NCBI GenBank assembly: GCA_013397075.1
Contig: VWZS01004380.1
Location: 744,001 to 808,000, forward strand
Direction: 5' to 3'
Source: Rhabdornis inornatus
Taxonomy: Eukaryota; Chordata; Aves; Passeriformes; Rhabdornithidae
Length of the DNA: 64,000 nucleotides
Each line of letters begins with the position of its first letter. Positions within the stretch are counted from its first letter, which is position 1. The notes beneath the pieces were generated by a model that was given only the letters and a program-made list of their open reading frames with translations, did not search any database and was not told the DNA's origin. The translations under genes were made by a program, and so were the position numbers. Below are positions 13,174 through 26,012 of the stretch, in pieces.

Positions 13174-14524
13174 AACTGATTTGAAAGCTTGTCTGTAAAC
13201 AGAAATGACATCAGAAATACGTAACTGTTGTCTTTCTTTCATTGTTCCCTTCTTTTTTTTCCCCTCAAGATAGCAAACCTGAACCCTGTCCAGCAGGAAG
13301 CGTCCCCATGATTTCACTGAGGGTCACAGCACGGAGCAGAGCATATCTCCAGGCAAAAGCAACATGGGAATATGGAGACATTCAGAAAAATAAACCTGTT
13401 GGATTTAACTTTGCTGATGCTGTTTTGAAAGGATACCTTTGAAGTTACTAATGTGCAGTATAGGTGCAAACAGTGAGGCAGGGAAGCAATTTCCTTATCA
13501 CTGCTCCCAGTTTTGAAACTCCCGGGCCCCAACCCCAATTCTTCCCACCTCACCCTTGCCATCCTCAAAACAGTTTTCATCCATTTCTGCTTTGAAACTG
13601 CAAAGAGAGAGATTTGACTAGAGCTCTGGCTTGCTTGGGGAAGTTCTTGCTTTAATCAGACACAGTAAGTAAAAATGTTTGCAGGGGATGTGTAGCTGTG
13701 AGGAGAAGGGAGGCTTTTGGGCGACCCATGGGTTGTCCCCCCAGCAGCACGGCCAGGCACCCCACACAGGGGCTGTCCCTTTTGAAGTGGGGTAGGTGAC
13801 ATAAAAGCATCTCAGGGTAAACACACTGCTCTTATGTCCTCTGTACAAAATGCACCATTTACTTGAAGACCATGGCCTGAATGGAGATTTAACACTGGAG
13901 CATCCCATGATTGCTGTGGCTTGTCCAGTGCTTTCATGGATTTTCAACTTCTGTGTACCACTGGTTACACTGGGGGAGGTGGAGGCCTGGGAAAAGCCCT
14001 TTGGCTGTGGGGTGAGTGTACAACAGTGCTCCCTGTGCTTGGGCTTCATACACCCCAATGCTGGCTGGCATCTCTGCCTGCCCAGCAGTGCCCCACCCAA
14101 GCCACTGCGGCCACCACTGCGGCTCAGTGCGAGATGGGGCTGCAAGCCGTGCGAGTCTGCTGGGAAACTGCCTTCTGGCTAACAACATTTAGCTCTGCAT
14201 TTAATTAGAATTAAAATGTGAATGATGTTAAACCCCTCCCCCTCTAAAGTTCAGAGAAAATTATTGCAGTAATTAGGCAATAGTTTTGATTATATATGAA
14301 ATATGATCAAGCTTTATGGGAGGTGCTGGAGCCCCCAGCAAGTCAGTCTATGAATTTATCTGGTGTAGCAATCAAGAGTGGGGTTTTTCAGCTGAACAGG
14401 TCAGATGAGTGCTGAAAGATGCACAATTTCCATGGACATTAGCATTAAATGAAAATCCTTGTCTTCAGTGGGAGTCAGGAAACTGCGTTGTGGCTGGTAG
14501 CTGGCTGTGGAGAAGCAGAAGGGT

Positions 14525-14834
14525 GGGCTCCTTACCTGTGCACCATACAAGGGCTGGCACAGCCCAGAGCAGGGCAGGGCTCCTTCCCTGTGCACCATAC
14601 AAGGGCTAGCACAGCCCTGAACAGGGCAGGGCTCCTTACCTGTGCATCCCATGGTGCTGGCACAGCCCAGAGTAGGGCAGGGCTCCTTACCTGTGCATCC
14701 CATGGGGCTGGCACAGCCCAGAGTAGGGCAGAGCTCCTTACCTGTGCACCCTACCAAGGGCTGGCACAGCCCAGAGCAGGACAGGGCTCCTTACCTGTGC
14801 ATCCCATGGGGCTGGCATGGCCCAGAGCAGGGCT
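14525..14834. repeat. Minisatellite, six copies of a 51-53 bp unit
   Basis: Six head-to-tail units start at 14525, 14577, 14629, 14680, 14731 and 14784, with lengths 52, 52, 51, 51, 53 and 51. Each begins with a GGGCTCCTTACC-like block and ends with a CAGCCCAGAGCAGGGCA-like block. The middle block comes in two forms: copies 1, 2 and 5 carry a CACCATACAAGGG-type middle, and copies 3, 4 and 6 carry CATCCCATGG. The order is therefore A-A-B-B-A-B. Because the unit is close to a multiple of three and lacks stops, it opens long artificial frames on both strands. Those frames encode repeated 17-residue blocks and are not genes. Copy number is likely to vary between individuals. Confidence 0.95.
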
Positions 14835-17800
14835 GGATGTGCAGGTGTGGAGCCAGCCCCGCTGCCGAGCGCGGCCAGGCAGGGGAGTCTGGTCAGTCCT
14901 TGCTAACAAGGAAAACCAGCTGAGGTACAGGGAGGTGTGCAAAGCCCAGAAGGAAAATTGCTTTGCATTTTAGCTAGAAGTAAAATCTCCTTTTTAGTTA
15001 AATAGTCTGTAAAGAGCTGGTTGTTAGCATGCTCTTGCTATCTTCCCACATATACTTCCCTCTAAGCATCCCAAATCCCTTCTACTTGTGCTTTCTTCTC
15101 AGGACAGGGACTTGTTTCCTTGTTCAACCTGTTGCTCCTGCATCCCTGTCAGCATGCCCTGCCTGCATCTCATCCCCTACAGAAGCTATATCCCATGAGC
15201 ACCAGGTACCTGAAGAGAAAGTAGTGATTCTGTGGGAGGGTGTTCAAGGGAATGAGGTGTATCTTCAGCCTTGCTGCAGTTAGAATTCAAGAGTGCTTAT
15301 TCCTGCCAGCAGATCCAACTTGCTTTACCTCCTACCCTCCGGAAATGTTCCCCCAGACTAGTGTTATCAACCCAATTAACATTTCAAAATTCTCAGCTTG
15401 CAGGTGCTGGTTTCAGAACAGCAATCTTGTACAATGTTGAGCAATCCAGTTGGCATCTATTTGTTCTTAATCCCCTGTTCAAGCTGCAGACTGAAATATG
15501 CTCTTTTTTCTTTTCAGTATTGTGTACAAAGTAAATAATCCTGAACAGCACAGGCTACATTAAAGATAATGATGCAAAAATTGGTTTGTTTTTTTCTCTT
15601 ATGCACGTTGGGAATTTGCAGTTGTTTTATGCACAATTTATCCTCCCACAGTTTGGGTATTTTTAGCTTTTTGATTTAACTGGTGCAGCTATGGCTGATG
15701 TCAAGGGAACTGTGGGGTGAGAGCCCCAGGTGCCACTGCCCACTTTCCCCAGGTGTCCCAGATATTAATCTTCTTTGCAAAAGGAAGTACATTAAGGTTT
15801 GACTTGAAATTAAGAGTGCCTGCAGCTTGTGAGCAGAAGAGGTGGATTTGCCTGGAAGTGTCTGAACACACTTGTTGGGTTCCATTGCTTGCAATGACCC
15901 TGACATCATTTCACAAGTGGGGATGTGGCTGATGCTGCCGTGGGGCAGTGACCAGGCACAGCCTGGCATAGCCATGACCCCGTGGTGCAGACCCTGTGGC
16001 CTGGGTGGCCTGGGACAGACCCCTGGCATGCTCTGAGTTGCCACAGTGGCAGCAGGAAGGTGTTGGAGGTAATGTGGGTGATGCTGGTGTAAGGAGAGCT
16101 GGTCACTGGCACAGTCATACACTGGCACACATTCTGACAGTGTGGACTATTGCTTGTCTTCCATCCGTCTGCCAGTCTTGCTGTAGTTAATGCCAGATAC
16201 CTTCTTTTCTCCTAAATATATGTCTTATCCAGGGCTTTTCCCTTCCTTGCAGCTCAGGCAGGACTGGGTATGCCAAGGTACTTGCATACACCATGTACCT
16301 CAGCTGCCTCCTGTTCTAGCTCACCCTGTAATCTAAAATACCCCTGTGACACCAGGTAACACATCTTCCTGTGAGTGCTCCAAACCTTCATTCCTCCAAA
16401 TGATGCTGGGCAACATTGGCCAATGTTTTCAAAACAGAGCATCTGCTGAAGGGTGGCTGCCGCTGCTCATCCTTCCTGGAAATTGAGATATGTTGAGGTA
16501 CAGATTCAGACACCTGAGTTTAGGAAAACCGTTAGCGCCTTTACAGCTCTGGAGGTGCAGTCCATGTGGCATGTTTCTAGTGTCCACATGCTTGCCCTGC
16601 TCATCCCTCATGTTTTGCTTTCTGCTCTTGCTGTTCTGATTTTTCAACCCCGTGCCATTTCCTGGGCAGACTGTTCTTGTTTGGGGCTGCAGGGTCGGGA
16701 GTGAAATTCTGTGTGAGTGCACTGGCAATGACTCTGGGAATTAGGCTCTAGGCCAAATTTTGGCAGGGAGTGAAGCCCACTGAAGTCAATGGGAATCTTC
16801 CTGTTGGTGTAATGGGCTTGGGAGCAGACCTGGACTTTGACATTCCTCAGAGCAGTGGTTCCAACATGAACCTTTGGCATTGTGTGAATAATAGATAGTT
16901 GTTTTTATACAGTGTTTCCAAAGCCCCCAGCTTGTGTTGGCAGTCAGTGCTCCTAAATGCAGGGAGCTGACTGGCAGCCTGAAACAAAGGGACAAAATCA
17001 ATAATTTGAGTAAGCTTCATGTGGCCAAGGATGGTCATCTCCGTGTAGTTGCATCCAACTTGATGTAATGACTGAATTGCTCATCATCAGTGCTTCCAAT
17101 CCCAAGGAAAGGGAGGCTTTGAAAGAATTCATTAGTGCCTAAGAAATAATATGAAGTTATACACAATATATTTATGTTTTTATAAAGCAACTGATGGAGT
17201 GTATTTCTCATCGATGTTACTTTTCTGTTGCTGTACTATTTAAGATCACTTTTCTCTAGCAGAGGCCTTAGCACTTTGAGCTGTTCCTGCTACAAAACAG
17301 AGACTGTTTAGGGACACAGAGAGGATATTTGCCACTGGACATTGCCCTTGCCTTTTGGAAAGCTAAGACCAAAACCATCCCCTGCTTCCTTCTCCAGGGT
17401 GCCCTGGGGGTACACTAAAACTGGGGTCATATACACTTTCTAATCTGAAACACTTCCTCAGTGAGGCTGCTTGCTAACTAAGGAAACCCTGAGATGGAGT
17501 ATTTGTAAATTCACAATTATGCCCATTTTCCTTTTCTTTTCTGGTCACGTTTTCCTAGTGTTTCAGCAAGGAATCTTACTTAAGTATCCACCTGCCATTT
17601 TCTGTGCAGTTTAATTTCTTTCAGGATATTTTCTTTGCATTATAAGCTCCTGAACTTTTCTGTAACACAGAAGATATTTTAAGGGGTTTATCTTATGGGT
17701 CTTCATAGGCTTCTTATTTCTACTCATGGAAGTGAAGCTTCATAGTGCCTAAGCAATAGTTTGGAAGGGACAATATTAGCACACTGATATTTTATGCATT

Positions 17801-20800
17801 TTAAATCTGCTTCCATGGTGGCGGAAGCACAATACAAGGAAAGGAGTCAGCCCTGCAATACTGGCAGATGAAAGCTCAGTGCAGGGCTGTGCCCTCTGTC
17901 TCACTTTTATTGACATCTGCTGATTTTTTATTGCTGTTTGCTCAGCGGGAAATGTGATTTGGGTGCCAGCCCTGCTCAGACAGCCAAGCATTGCCTGCAG
18001 CATTCATTTCTGTGACCTGGTGCTACTGATGTGCTACTGCCACCCAAGCAGTGGAGAGCATGCTAAAAGCACAGCATCCTCAGCAGTAACGCCAGGTTTA
18101 GTGCTGGACTGGGTGTGTGTTATCTTCCATATGTAAAGACATGCTGGAAGCAATGGGGATGCAGCTGTGATCATTCCAAGGCCTGTTACCAAGCAATAGC
18201 TGCTACCCATGGCCACGGCTGCTTCTTCTGATTTGGGAAGAACAAGAGGTCATTTGAACCTCTGGATCACATCCCAAGGATTTTGTATGGCTGTTGTAAA
18301 GACTGGCATCTGCTATTTCCAGATGTGTTATAAAGCAAAATTGGAGTGGGTTTGGGTTGGTATATCTGTGTAGGAAAGCTCTGATGCTAAAGTATTTGTA
18401 TAAAGTATGCAGCTTTCAAAATTGGTACTAAGACCTTTGTATGTAATACGCTAAAATAAGTGTTAATTATTTTATTTCTGCAAACTTAAAAAAGAAACAA
18501 AAGGACCTTTCTGGCCAGGTGCTGCCATTGCCAAACATGCATTTCAGTTAAACTTCATTGTGTTTACATTTCTAGATAATAAAATTCTTTGGTTTACAGA
18601 CTGCCAGAAGATAGAAAGCTGAGATTAAAGTATCAGATTTGATAAAGCTTGTTGTAAAGTAAAGGTAATAATGAAACAATGCATATTTAGTCAATTTTCT
18701 AGTTATTAATGTATTTTAGAGAGCATCAAACTTTCATCAGCCTTTCTTGTCTTCTCTTTCATTTGTAATGCATCAGGGTATGTGCTTGCTATTAGATCTT
18801 TTCATTAATTTGATGAAGGATGAAGTTGAGTAATTCTAGTTTTAAGTCTCCTCTTCAGCAATGACAATGACTCAAAAGACAACAGTCTGCTTTGATTTCC
18901 ACCTTCTAGAGAGCACCTTTGTGGAAATTATACATAGAATAATATTGCCAGAATAACATTTCAGTGTGCAGGGACCACATTTGTAATGAACACATTTTTG
19001 GTGTAGCCACCAGACTGTTCAGAATTCTCATTGTTCGTTCACGGGTCTGTGAGACATTAAGAGTCTTATTTTAATCTTTCCACCTTGTTTTTGATAAACT
19101 TGTCTGCAACAGCTCTTAAAAGAACCTTTTGTGATTTCTTAAGGACATTTGTGTTGGTTTTGTTACCTCACTGTCTCAGCATTTCATCATCTGCACTCAC
19201 TATTTCACAGTGTACATGTTAAGTGCTATTATCCCTATTTTATGGAAAAGAATTTCAAGGACAAAGTGACAAAAGCCATTGGTACAGAGATTTAGGAGCC
19301 AAGCCAACAAAAGGATTGGTTGAATCCTTTTTTTTTTTTCTTTGGTCTGTCCTGTGTTTCCCTTTCCTTAAGCTACCTGGGTGGCTTGGGATGGTAAGAT
19401 CCAGGCTGTCTGCTCAAATCACTCTTAGCAGGATGCCTGCACATCCCGTCTTCCAGCGTGATCTGAGTGTTTGGAGCTCCTTCAGGAAGACTCCTGCATC
19501 CAGCTGGCTTGCTGAAGCCCCCACATGATGGCTTTGAGAACTGGTGGCAGCTAAGCCTGGGCAATGTGTGAGCACTCATCTGTTCCAAGATCTGCTCCAA
19601 AAAGTATAGCCAGAACTTTCCAGTGTAGCAACTTGAAGGTTGTTTCACACCCCTGACTGAAACCATCTTGCACCTGCCATAGCACCATGGGGGCTACTTA
19701 CAGCTGTATCATAAGACCTTTGGAAACTCAGATGGTTTGAGTCTTTTTAGTAGATTGGTAACTACATATGGTGATGGACATCTCAATCACTGAAGGCCAT
19801 GAAGTATTGCCACTCCACAAAATAGTACTTCCTAATGATAATTCTCTGGCATTTCTGGCAGGAGACATTTTAAACAGTCATGGAGTATTTTGATTGCAAA
19901 TCTCAAAACACATACATTACTGGGTATATTAGGGCTTAAGTCATTTCCCAAAAAAGACAAAAAAAATCCACTTTATTTATTGCACTTGTTCACAACCTCA
20001 AAGTGAATGTTGTCTGTTGAAAGTAGAATAGATACTAATTTGGTCTCATAAAACCACAGACTGTTTCAGCTTTCCTTGAGTTTCTGAATGAATAGATGAT
20101 CAGTTCCTGTGATGCTGCTCTCAGCCTAACTGGTGATATGAAAGAGGCACTTGTCCAGTCAGGTCTATAGCTGCGCCATTCTTTTGTTGCCTATAGTACA
20201 CATGCTCTGCTCCCTTTTTATTCTCTTTTTATTTTAATGCTCTGCAACAGGGTTGCACAAAGCTGAGTTGGCTTTTAAAACACAACTTCATTTTGCAGCT
20301 ATATGCCTGTGCCTAGTTTTCTTTTGTGCTGCCCATGGAACAAGGGGGCTGTGTGGTATCTGACACCAGGCTTTTTCCAGTGATTTATTAACTGTGTCAG
20401 AATAGCTGTTGTGAATGCTGGGAAGCTCTTGCATATTGTGACAGTTGATATTGATTATGACAGTTTGTAGACTCTACTGCATTGTCAGACAGTGGATCGT
20501 ATTTTGTCTTCTTACTATACATACCATGGGCTATAGATCATAGTGTTTTCTTAAAAAAAGGACCCATTGTCCAGCATTCTGGCTGGCATGAGAGAACTTC
20601 TGTAGCATATTGTGCAACAAATAGCAGAATAGTTCAGACACCCTATGGGACAAACAGGCAAATGCCAATTGCTTTAGGAAAAAAAAAGTGCGTAGTTTGT
20701 TCTGTCTTTTCAGGGGAATGACCTGTGCAAATGATAGACATGGGTAAACTTGTCTGAGGTTGTCATTTATGAAAATACTGGTATCCTGTATTGTCTGTTG

Positions 20801-20995
20801 GCCAGAAATCCACAGACCGTATAGGAGGAGTTTGCAATGAGGATTTTGGCTACCAGTCATTTGTAAAGGTTGCTTTGGGTCTTGATGGAAGCTGAGACTA
20901 CAAATTTCTAGAATGAGTCTGAGGGAGAGAAGATAAAGATTCTTGCAAACTTGGGAAAAAATAAAAGCTGGTATGTGAGCTTCTGTGATGTGCAC
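14835..20995. other. CELSR1: Intron 1 interval without recognised feature
   Basis: I see no exon, RNA gene or identifiable transposon here. A T12 run lies at 19328-19339. The longest frames (for example 15676-16128 on the minus strand, 150 codons) have no recognisable domain or exon-like composition. Confidence 0.6.
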
Positions 20996-21325
20996 ATAGA
21001 ATCATAGAATCATAGAATTGTTTATTTTGGAAAGGACCTTTAAGATTATCAAGTCCAACCATTAACCCAGCCTTGCCAAGCTCACCATTTAACCCTAAGG
21101 GCCACATCTACACATCTTTTAAACACCTCTGGGAATGGTGACTCTACCACTTCCCTGGGCTGCCTGTTCCAATGCCTGAGCACCCTTTGGGTAGAAAATT
21201 CTTCCTCATGCTTAATTGAAGCCTCCCCTGGAGCAACCTGGGGCCACTTCCTCTTGTCTTGTCACTTGTTACCTGGGAGAAGTCAAACAGATCACTCCGG
21301 ACATGACCCCTCCTGGCTGATTGGT
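20996..21325 (-). mobile_element. CR1 LINE 3' fragment (minus orientation)
   Basis: The left edge carries the reverse complement of the CR1 3' terminal repeat, with the ATAGAATC/ATAGAAT octamer pattern repeated at 20996-21019. After it come diagnostic CR1 3' blocks in reverse: a GGAAAGGACCTTTAAGAT block, then TCAAGTCCAACC, GGCTGCCTGTTCCAATGCC, and GTCACTTGTTACCTGGGAGAAG. The element is 5'-truncated, as CR1 copies nearly always are, and the match fades after about 21300. It is non-autonomous and non-coding. The right boundary is approximate, because the last 30 bases are too diverged to place by eye. Confidence 0.9.
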
Positions 21326-23071
21326 TTTAGCCAGGCAGTAGTTAAAGTAGCGCACAGGGGAAGAGATTTTTCTATTTGCATAAAAGCTGCTTCAGTGGGG
21401 AAAAAGTCAACAGCTGAGCTTTTATAGCCAACCTGATAGGAGGCATCAAAAGCCAATTTGTTAATTATGCTGCTGTGATTTACTATATTGCTGCAATAAA
21501 ACTGGAGGAAAAATCTTCCAACTATATATTTCTTTTTAAAACAAAACCTCACTTGAGGTGAAGTGGTGACAGTGAGTAGGAAAGAAATCATTCTGATTTT
21601 TTCTCTTCTATTTCTGCGTGACCATAATAGGTCATCAAGTTACACTTTGAGATAACAAACCTTAGCAAAATGACATTTAGCAGTCTGTGCTGTTAGAATT
21701 TTGATCTCACACTGATTGGTTTAAATGCAGTTCCTGATGCAATTTTACATTGATGTGATTCAAAATCCATTTCTGCATGTACCTTGTGGTTTAATTGAAA
21801 TCAGGCTTACTAGCAGGTTACTTTTGTAATTATTGTCACTGGGATACTTCAGACCAAGGCTGTGACACTGAGCTGTGGCCTAAGGAAACTGGGCTGAGTT
21901 CTTAACCCCACTCTGGGCCTCATACTGGCCACTCAAACCAATTCATCTCTCTCATGAGATGAACTCATGCCCATTTAAAGTTGTTTGTTTACAGTATGAC
22001 ATCTTTCAGAAGGAACACTTCCTATCAGAAGCCACTCTTGATCTCATCTGGGATTTCTAGATGCTGCTCTAATGCTAACCATATTTTCTGTAATGCAATC
22101 TGTATTTTAATGAGTCCCCAATGTTAGCAAGGAGACAGATTTAAAGTAATTGATTTGATTTCAGTGATGATGCAACTTCCCATTCCACACTTGCATTGAA
22201 GTTGGAGTAAATTTAGCACTCACAGTGTCATAATTATTTTTCATAATGACAGAATAATCTAGAGTTTGTACCTTCACAGCATTACTGTAAGCCTCAGGGT
22301 GTACTGAAATTATACAGTGGCATCTCTCAGTCCAGTGTCAGGTATTAGTGCTATATTTTTATAATTATGGGTTTTATTGCAGAACAGCCACAGCAGTATC
22401 AGAAATGCCTTAAAGGAAGGATAAAATGGAAGAGTTTTTAAATGCCTGCTTTTCACTACAGGCATATTTTATTTACATTTTTTTCTAATATTCATAACAT
22501 ATTTTTAAGAAGATACATGTGAGAAATGAAGAAGTTGTGGCACTCAAATGTGAAGACTTGTTTTCTTAGATGACTTATATCTGAAGCTCTGGCCACAGTT
22601 CTCTGTCTGTGCAGAGTTCTGACTCCGTAAGCCTGAGATCACATCTGAAGAAGGTAAATGATGGTGTTGTGCTGTGAAAAGCAACAGCTTCCCAGCACCA
22701 GTTGTAGATTAGCAGTCACTGTCATGAGAGACCCCTTCCTCTTGGTTTCCCTTGGCCATCATAGGGCCCTCAGACTGTTTCCACACTAACCCTTGCTAGT
22801 TATTTGCCTTGGATCTTCTCCGGGTGTTCTGACCTCTTTGAGATATCTCGGCCCCTTTGAGTTACAATTCTTAAGAAATTTTATTTTGTTTTCCTGAGAA
22901 AAGGCAATGGTAATAACTGCAGAAGGTGGATGCATTTCCCTCTCTCATCCTGGTGCCCTGAAGTGATTGCCTTGCAGGTCTGTTTCATTTTCAGGAGGCT
23001 GTGGGAGCCTCCTTGCCCACAGGTTGAAGCCTGCTCTCTGACACTGCTGTTATTTTTCTCTCTGCCTTCAG
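21326..23071. other. CELSR1: Intron 1, 3' terminal interval
   Basis: This is unremarkable AT-leaning intron running to the exon 2 acceptor. A plausible branch-point-like CTGAC lies at about 23038-23042, followed by a T/C-rich tract. The frame of exon 2 happens to stay open upstream to 22930, but that extension has no CELSR similarity and lies before the splice site. Confidence 0.6.
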
Positions 23072-23710
23072 ATGGTGTTCACAGTGTCACTGCAGTCTGC
23101 ACCCTGCGTGTCACCATCATCACGGACGACATGCTGACCAACAGCATCACAGTGCGGCTGGAGAACATGTCCCAGGAGAGGTTCCTTTCTCCCCTCCTGT
23201 CCCTCTTTGTGGAGGGGGTGGCGACCGTGCTCTCCACTGCCAAGGACGGCATCTTTGTTTTCAACATCCAAAACGACACGGACGTCAGCTCCAATATCCT
23301 GAACGTGACCTTCTCAGCCTTGCTCCCTGGTGGCATCCGAAACAAGTTCTTCCCGTCGGAGGACCTGCAGGAGCAGATCTACCTCAACCGGACGCTGCTG
23401 ACCATGATTTCCACGCAGAGGGTGCTGCCTTTCGACGACAACATCTGCTTGCGTGAGCCCTGTGAGAACTACATGAAGTGTGTGTCTGTGCTGAAGTTTG
23501 ACAGCTCGGCCCCGTTCATCAGCTCCAACACGGTTCTGTTCCGGCCCATCCACCCCATCAATGGGCTGCGGTGCCGCTGTCCCCCGGGCTTCACGGGCGA
23601 CTACTGCGAGACGGAAATTGACCTGTGCTACTCCAACCCCTGCGGGAGCAACGGGCTCTGCCGGAGCCGAGAGGGCGGCTACACGTGTGAGTGCTACGAG
23701 GACTACACTG
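23072..23710 (+). CDS. CELSR1: CELSR1 coding exon (probably exon 2): membrane-adjacent region, EGF-like 1 and most of EGF-like 2
   Basis: CELSR1 is a seven-pass adhesion GPCR with an atypical cadherin ectodomain. It sits at cell junctions and carries planar-polarity information together with Frizzled and Vangl proteins. This 639-bp exon enters in phase 1 (its first two bases complete an Asp codon) and leaves in phase 1 at G|GTATGT. The first ~120 residues match the segment after the last cadherin repeat, including CTLRVTIITDDMLTNSI. They carry four N-glycosylation sequons, with Asn codons at 23164, 23272, 23302 and 23386. EGF-like 1 has six cysteines from 23446 to 23607, and EGF-like 2 starts at the Cys codon at 23626, with its sixth cysteine in the next exon. 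The blocks INGLRCRCPPGFTGDYCE and FDDNICLREPCENYMKC fit CELSR1 better than my recollection of CELSR2 or CELSR3. Third positions are GC-rich, unlike the flanking introns. If intron 2 were retained, a stop would follow at about 23731. Confidence 0.95.
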
Positions 23711-25973
23711 GTATGTGTTTATCTTATCTTTGACCCATGGTTTATGTGCTAGACCATCAGCCAGGCCAGCTCTGTGTCAAGCTGGAATTGCTGGCATTCT
23801 TAGTCAAAGGGAGAAAATCTGCTGTTGCTGTCTTCTAGTCAGGAGAAGGTTTGTGAGTGTCACTTAGGGTGAGTCCCTAAGTATCTCTGTGTACAGTGGT
23901 AGGAGCCATGCCTTGCTCCAGGTCATGCAGGGAGACTTCAGCTGCTGAAGAGATTTGCACTGTGTGAATTTCTGCTCAAAATGCTTTATGCAAACATATT
24001 TCTTCTGTCTGGAAGGAGAAGGGTGGGACACATCTCCTGGTTCATGGGCTTGCATGTAGATCCATTGCAGGCACCTTCACATAGCAGGGCATAGTGTGGG
24101 TGCACAGCCTTGGTAGGAGCTCCAGCCCGGGGTCATCATCCAGCACAGAGCATTGGGGTTGTTCTTGTTCCCAAAAAGCTGCAACAACACACTCTAGGGA
24201 GATACTGTAAGTCAGCTCTGGTTTGTAAACGTTCAGGTAAAACTCCAGAAGGACATGGCTGCTTCCAGGCCTGTCTCTGCAGCCCGCTGAGGAACATACT
24301 TTGCCTCATCATGGACTTGACAGCTAATAAAGATCAAAGTGCTGCTTCTCAAATACTCCTGAGAAGTTACAAAAGAATATTAGGTGAATGTTTTCTGGTG
24401 CTTCAGTAAAGTCAGTGGGATTATTTATGTATTTGAAATTGCACACACATTTAAGCATTCTGCACTGACGTGCTGCCAACTGTAATTTACAGTGACAGCT
24501 CAGCAATGTCTGCTGTGACCCCTGCAAACAAGGGGTGAAGCATAGGGGCTTGGCTCCCAACACTACCTCTCACTGCTGCAGTTATAAAAAATTGAAAACA
24601 TAAATTATTTAAATTCTGATGTAAAAGAATATCTAGTTGATGTGGATCCAGCCCTCCAGGTGGAAGGGTTTTCCTTCACAGTCTCTGGCTTTTGCGTCAG
24701 GGCTGCCATCAAAAATGTGACTGTGGAAAGAGCCAGGAGTTAGTGAGCAGGGACATGGCAGGAAAGGAACTGGGCTTTTCCCAGCATGGAGGACAGGAGA
24801 TGTTCCCTCAAATTTATGCAGGGCTTGGGGCAGCAGGATCTTTCTAAGAAGATGGAGACAGATTTTTTGCCTGATGGGAGAAACCCTGAATAGAACTGTG
24901 GGATGGTTGGGATATTTGCTGTTTGTTGAGGAGTTACTTTCCTGCCAAGCTTCTCGTGAATGACTTCCACAGTTTTAGAAATACGTTTTAGAGTCCATTA
25001 TCCATAAACACACAATACACACAGAACTGGGCATCACAAAATAGATTTTATGATAAATAGATTTCATTAAAAATTTTTGTATACTAGTGTACTGTAAATA
25101 GGAATGCTTAGAAGTAGCAAGATTCATTAACCAAAGTTATGCATAAAAATGAAGTTAATACATCCATGTCTTAGTTTTGGAATGACATGCATTCCATCAC
25201 ATTTTTAGAATCTCTTGCTAGAAATCTTCAGAAAAAAAGGCTAAATATACTTTTTAAATGAAAGATAATAAGCTTATATGAATAATTGATGAACATGTTT
25301 AATACTTAATTCTGTAGTCAGAACAAACACAGTACATATTTAGAAGAGAAACACCATATTATTCATACACAAAGAAAGATTTGATCTGTAAGTCTATTTT
25401 CAGTGCATAGTTGTTGAGTTAAAAATTAACTGTCCTGCTGCTAGGATATTAAAGTGGTCAGAAGTTAAGGAGTGAGCACTGCTTATAGCTTTGCTGTCTT
25501 TAGGTTTCAGAGCTAACTACACTCGAGTGAAACACTGTCTTCTTTAGAAGGACAGTTTGATTGCATTCAGATTGGCCAGGGTTCCAACCATGATAAAGAG
25601 GGCCCTGAAATACCTTGTCCCAAAAATGGACACAATATTATTAAATATTTCTGTTTTAATACTGATGAATGCAGTAGAAATTTAGTATCTGTTCTGTGGT
25701 TGGTTGAAGTTACTTTGATGCCTCTAGGTTCTTGTTGCATGACAATGTTTTGTTCATCAAACCCAAACATCTACCCACAAATGGTGGCCATTAGTTGATT
25801 TTCATCCCCTTTACAGAGCAGGGTTGAAAGTGTTATCAACAAGTAATCTATTACCAGAAATATTTCATGAAGATGCATTATTGAATTTTGTCCCAATCTC
25901 CTCTAAGTATTGTTATTTTACCTATGATTTTAATACTTTCTTTAAATATATTCATATTCATTTGCAAGTTCAG

Positions 25974-26012
25974 TTTATATCTATTAATGATAATATTATT
26001 AATAGATATAAA
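25974..26012. repeat. Perfect 15-bp inverted repeat (AT-rich hairpin)
   Basis: The left arm TTTATATCTATTAAT (25974-25988) is the exact reverse complement of the right arm ATTAATAGATATAAA (25998-26012). The loop is 9 bases (GATAATATT). All 30 arm bases pair. The surrounding kilobase is AT-rich. It could be a cruciform-prone site or an RNA hairpin in the pre-mRNA. The all-A/U-like stem does not look like a typical microRNA precursor, being too short with only two G-C pairs. Confidence 0.85.

Larger units (their letters stand above)
1..23071 (+). other. CELSR1: CELSR1 intron 1 (3' part)
   Basis: This stretch precedes the first recognisable CELSR1 exon and ends in a clean acceptor: a pyrimidine-rich run at about 23046-23069 followed by AG at 23070-23071. 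The upstream donor and the large first exon, which encodes the cadherin repeats in this family, lie outside the window. Only short open frames occur, and none shows codon bias, a domain or a family I recognise. The embedded items (short tandem repeats, a GC-rich patch, a minisatellite, one CR1 fragment) are listed separately. The rest appears to be ordinary intronic sequence. The intron is therefore at least 23 kb here, in line with the large first intron of vertebrate CELSR1. An unannotated non-coding transcript or alternative first exon cannot be excluded. Confidence 0.8.

Noticed and set aside
13618..14145. 175-codon ORF on the minus strand
   Set aside because: It lies in a moderately GC-rich part of intron 1 where stops are sparse. 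Overlapping frames are open on the other strand and no family is recognisable.
14401..14973. Long repetitive ORFs on both strands (118 and 174 codons)
   Set aside because: They are created by the 52-bp minisatellite. The repeated 17-residue blocks are a product of unit length, not of coding selection.
22930..23071. Upstream in-frame extension of the exon 2 frame, starting with ATG
   Set aside because: It lies before a strong acceptor, has no CELSR similarity and is intronic. The apparent start codon is not a translation start.
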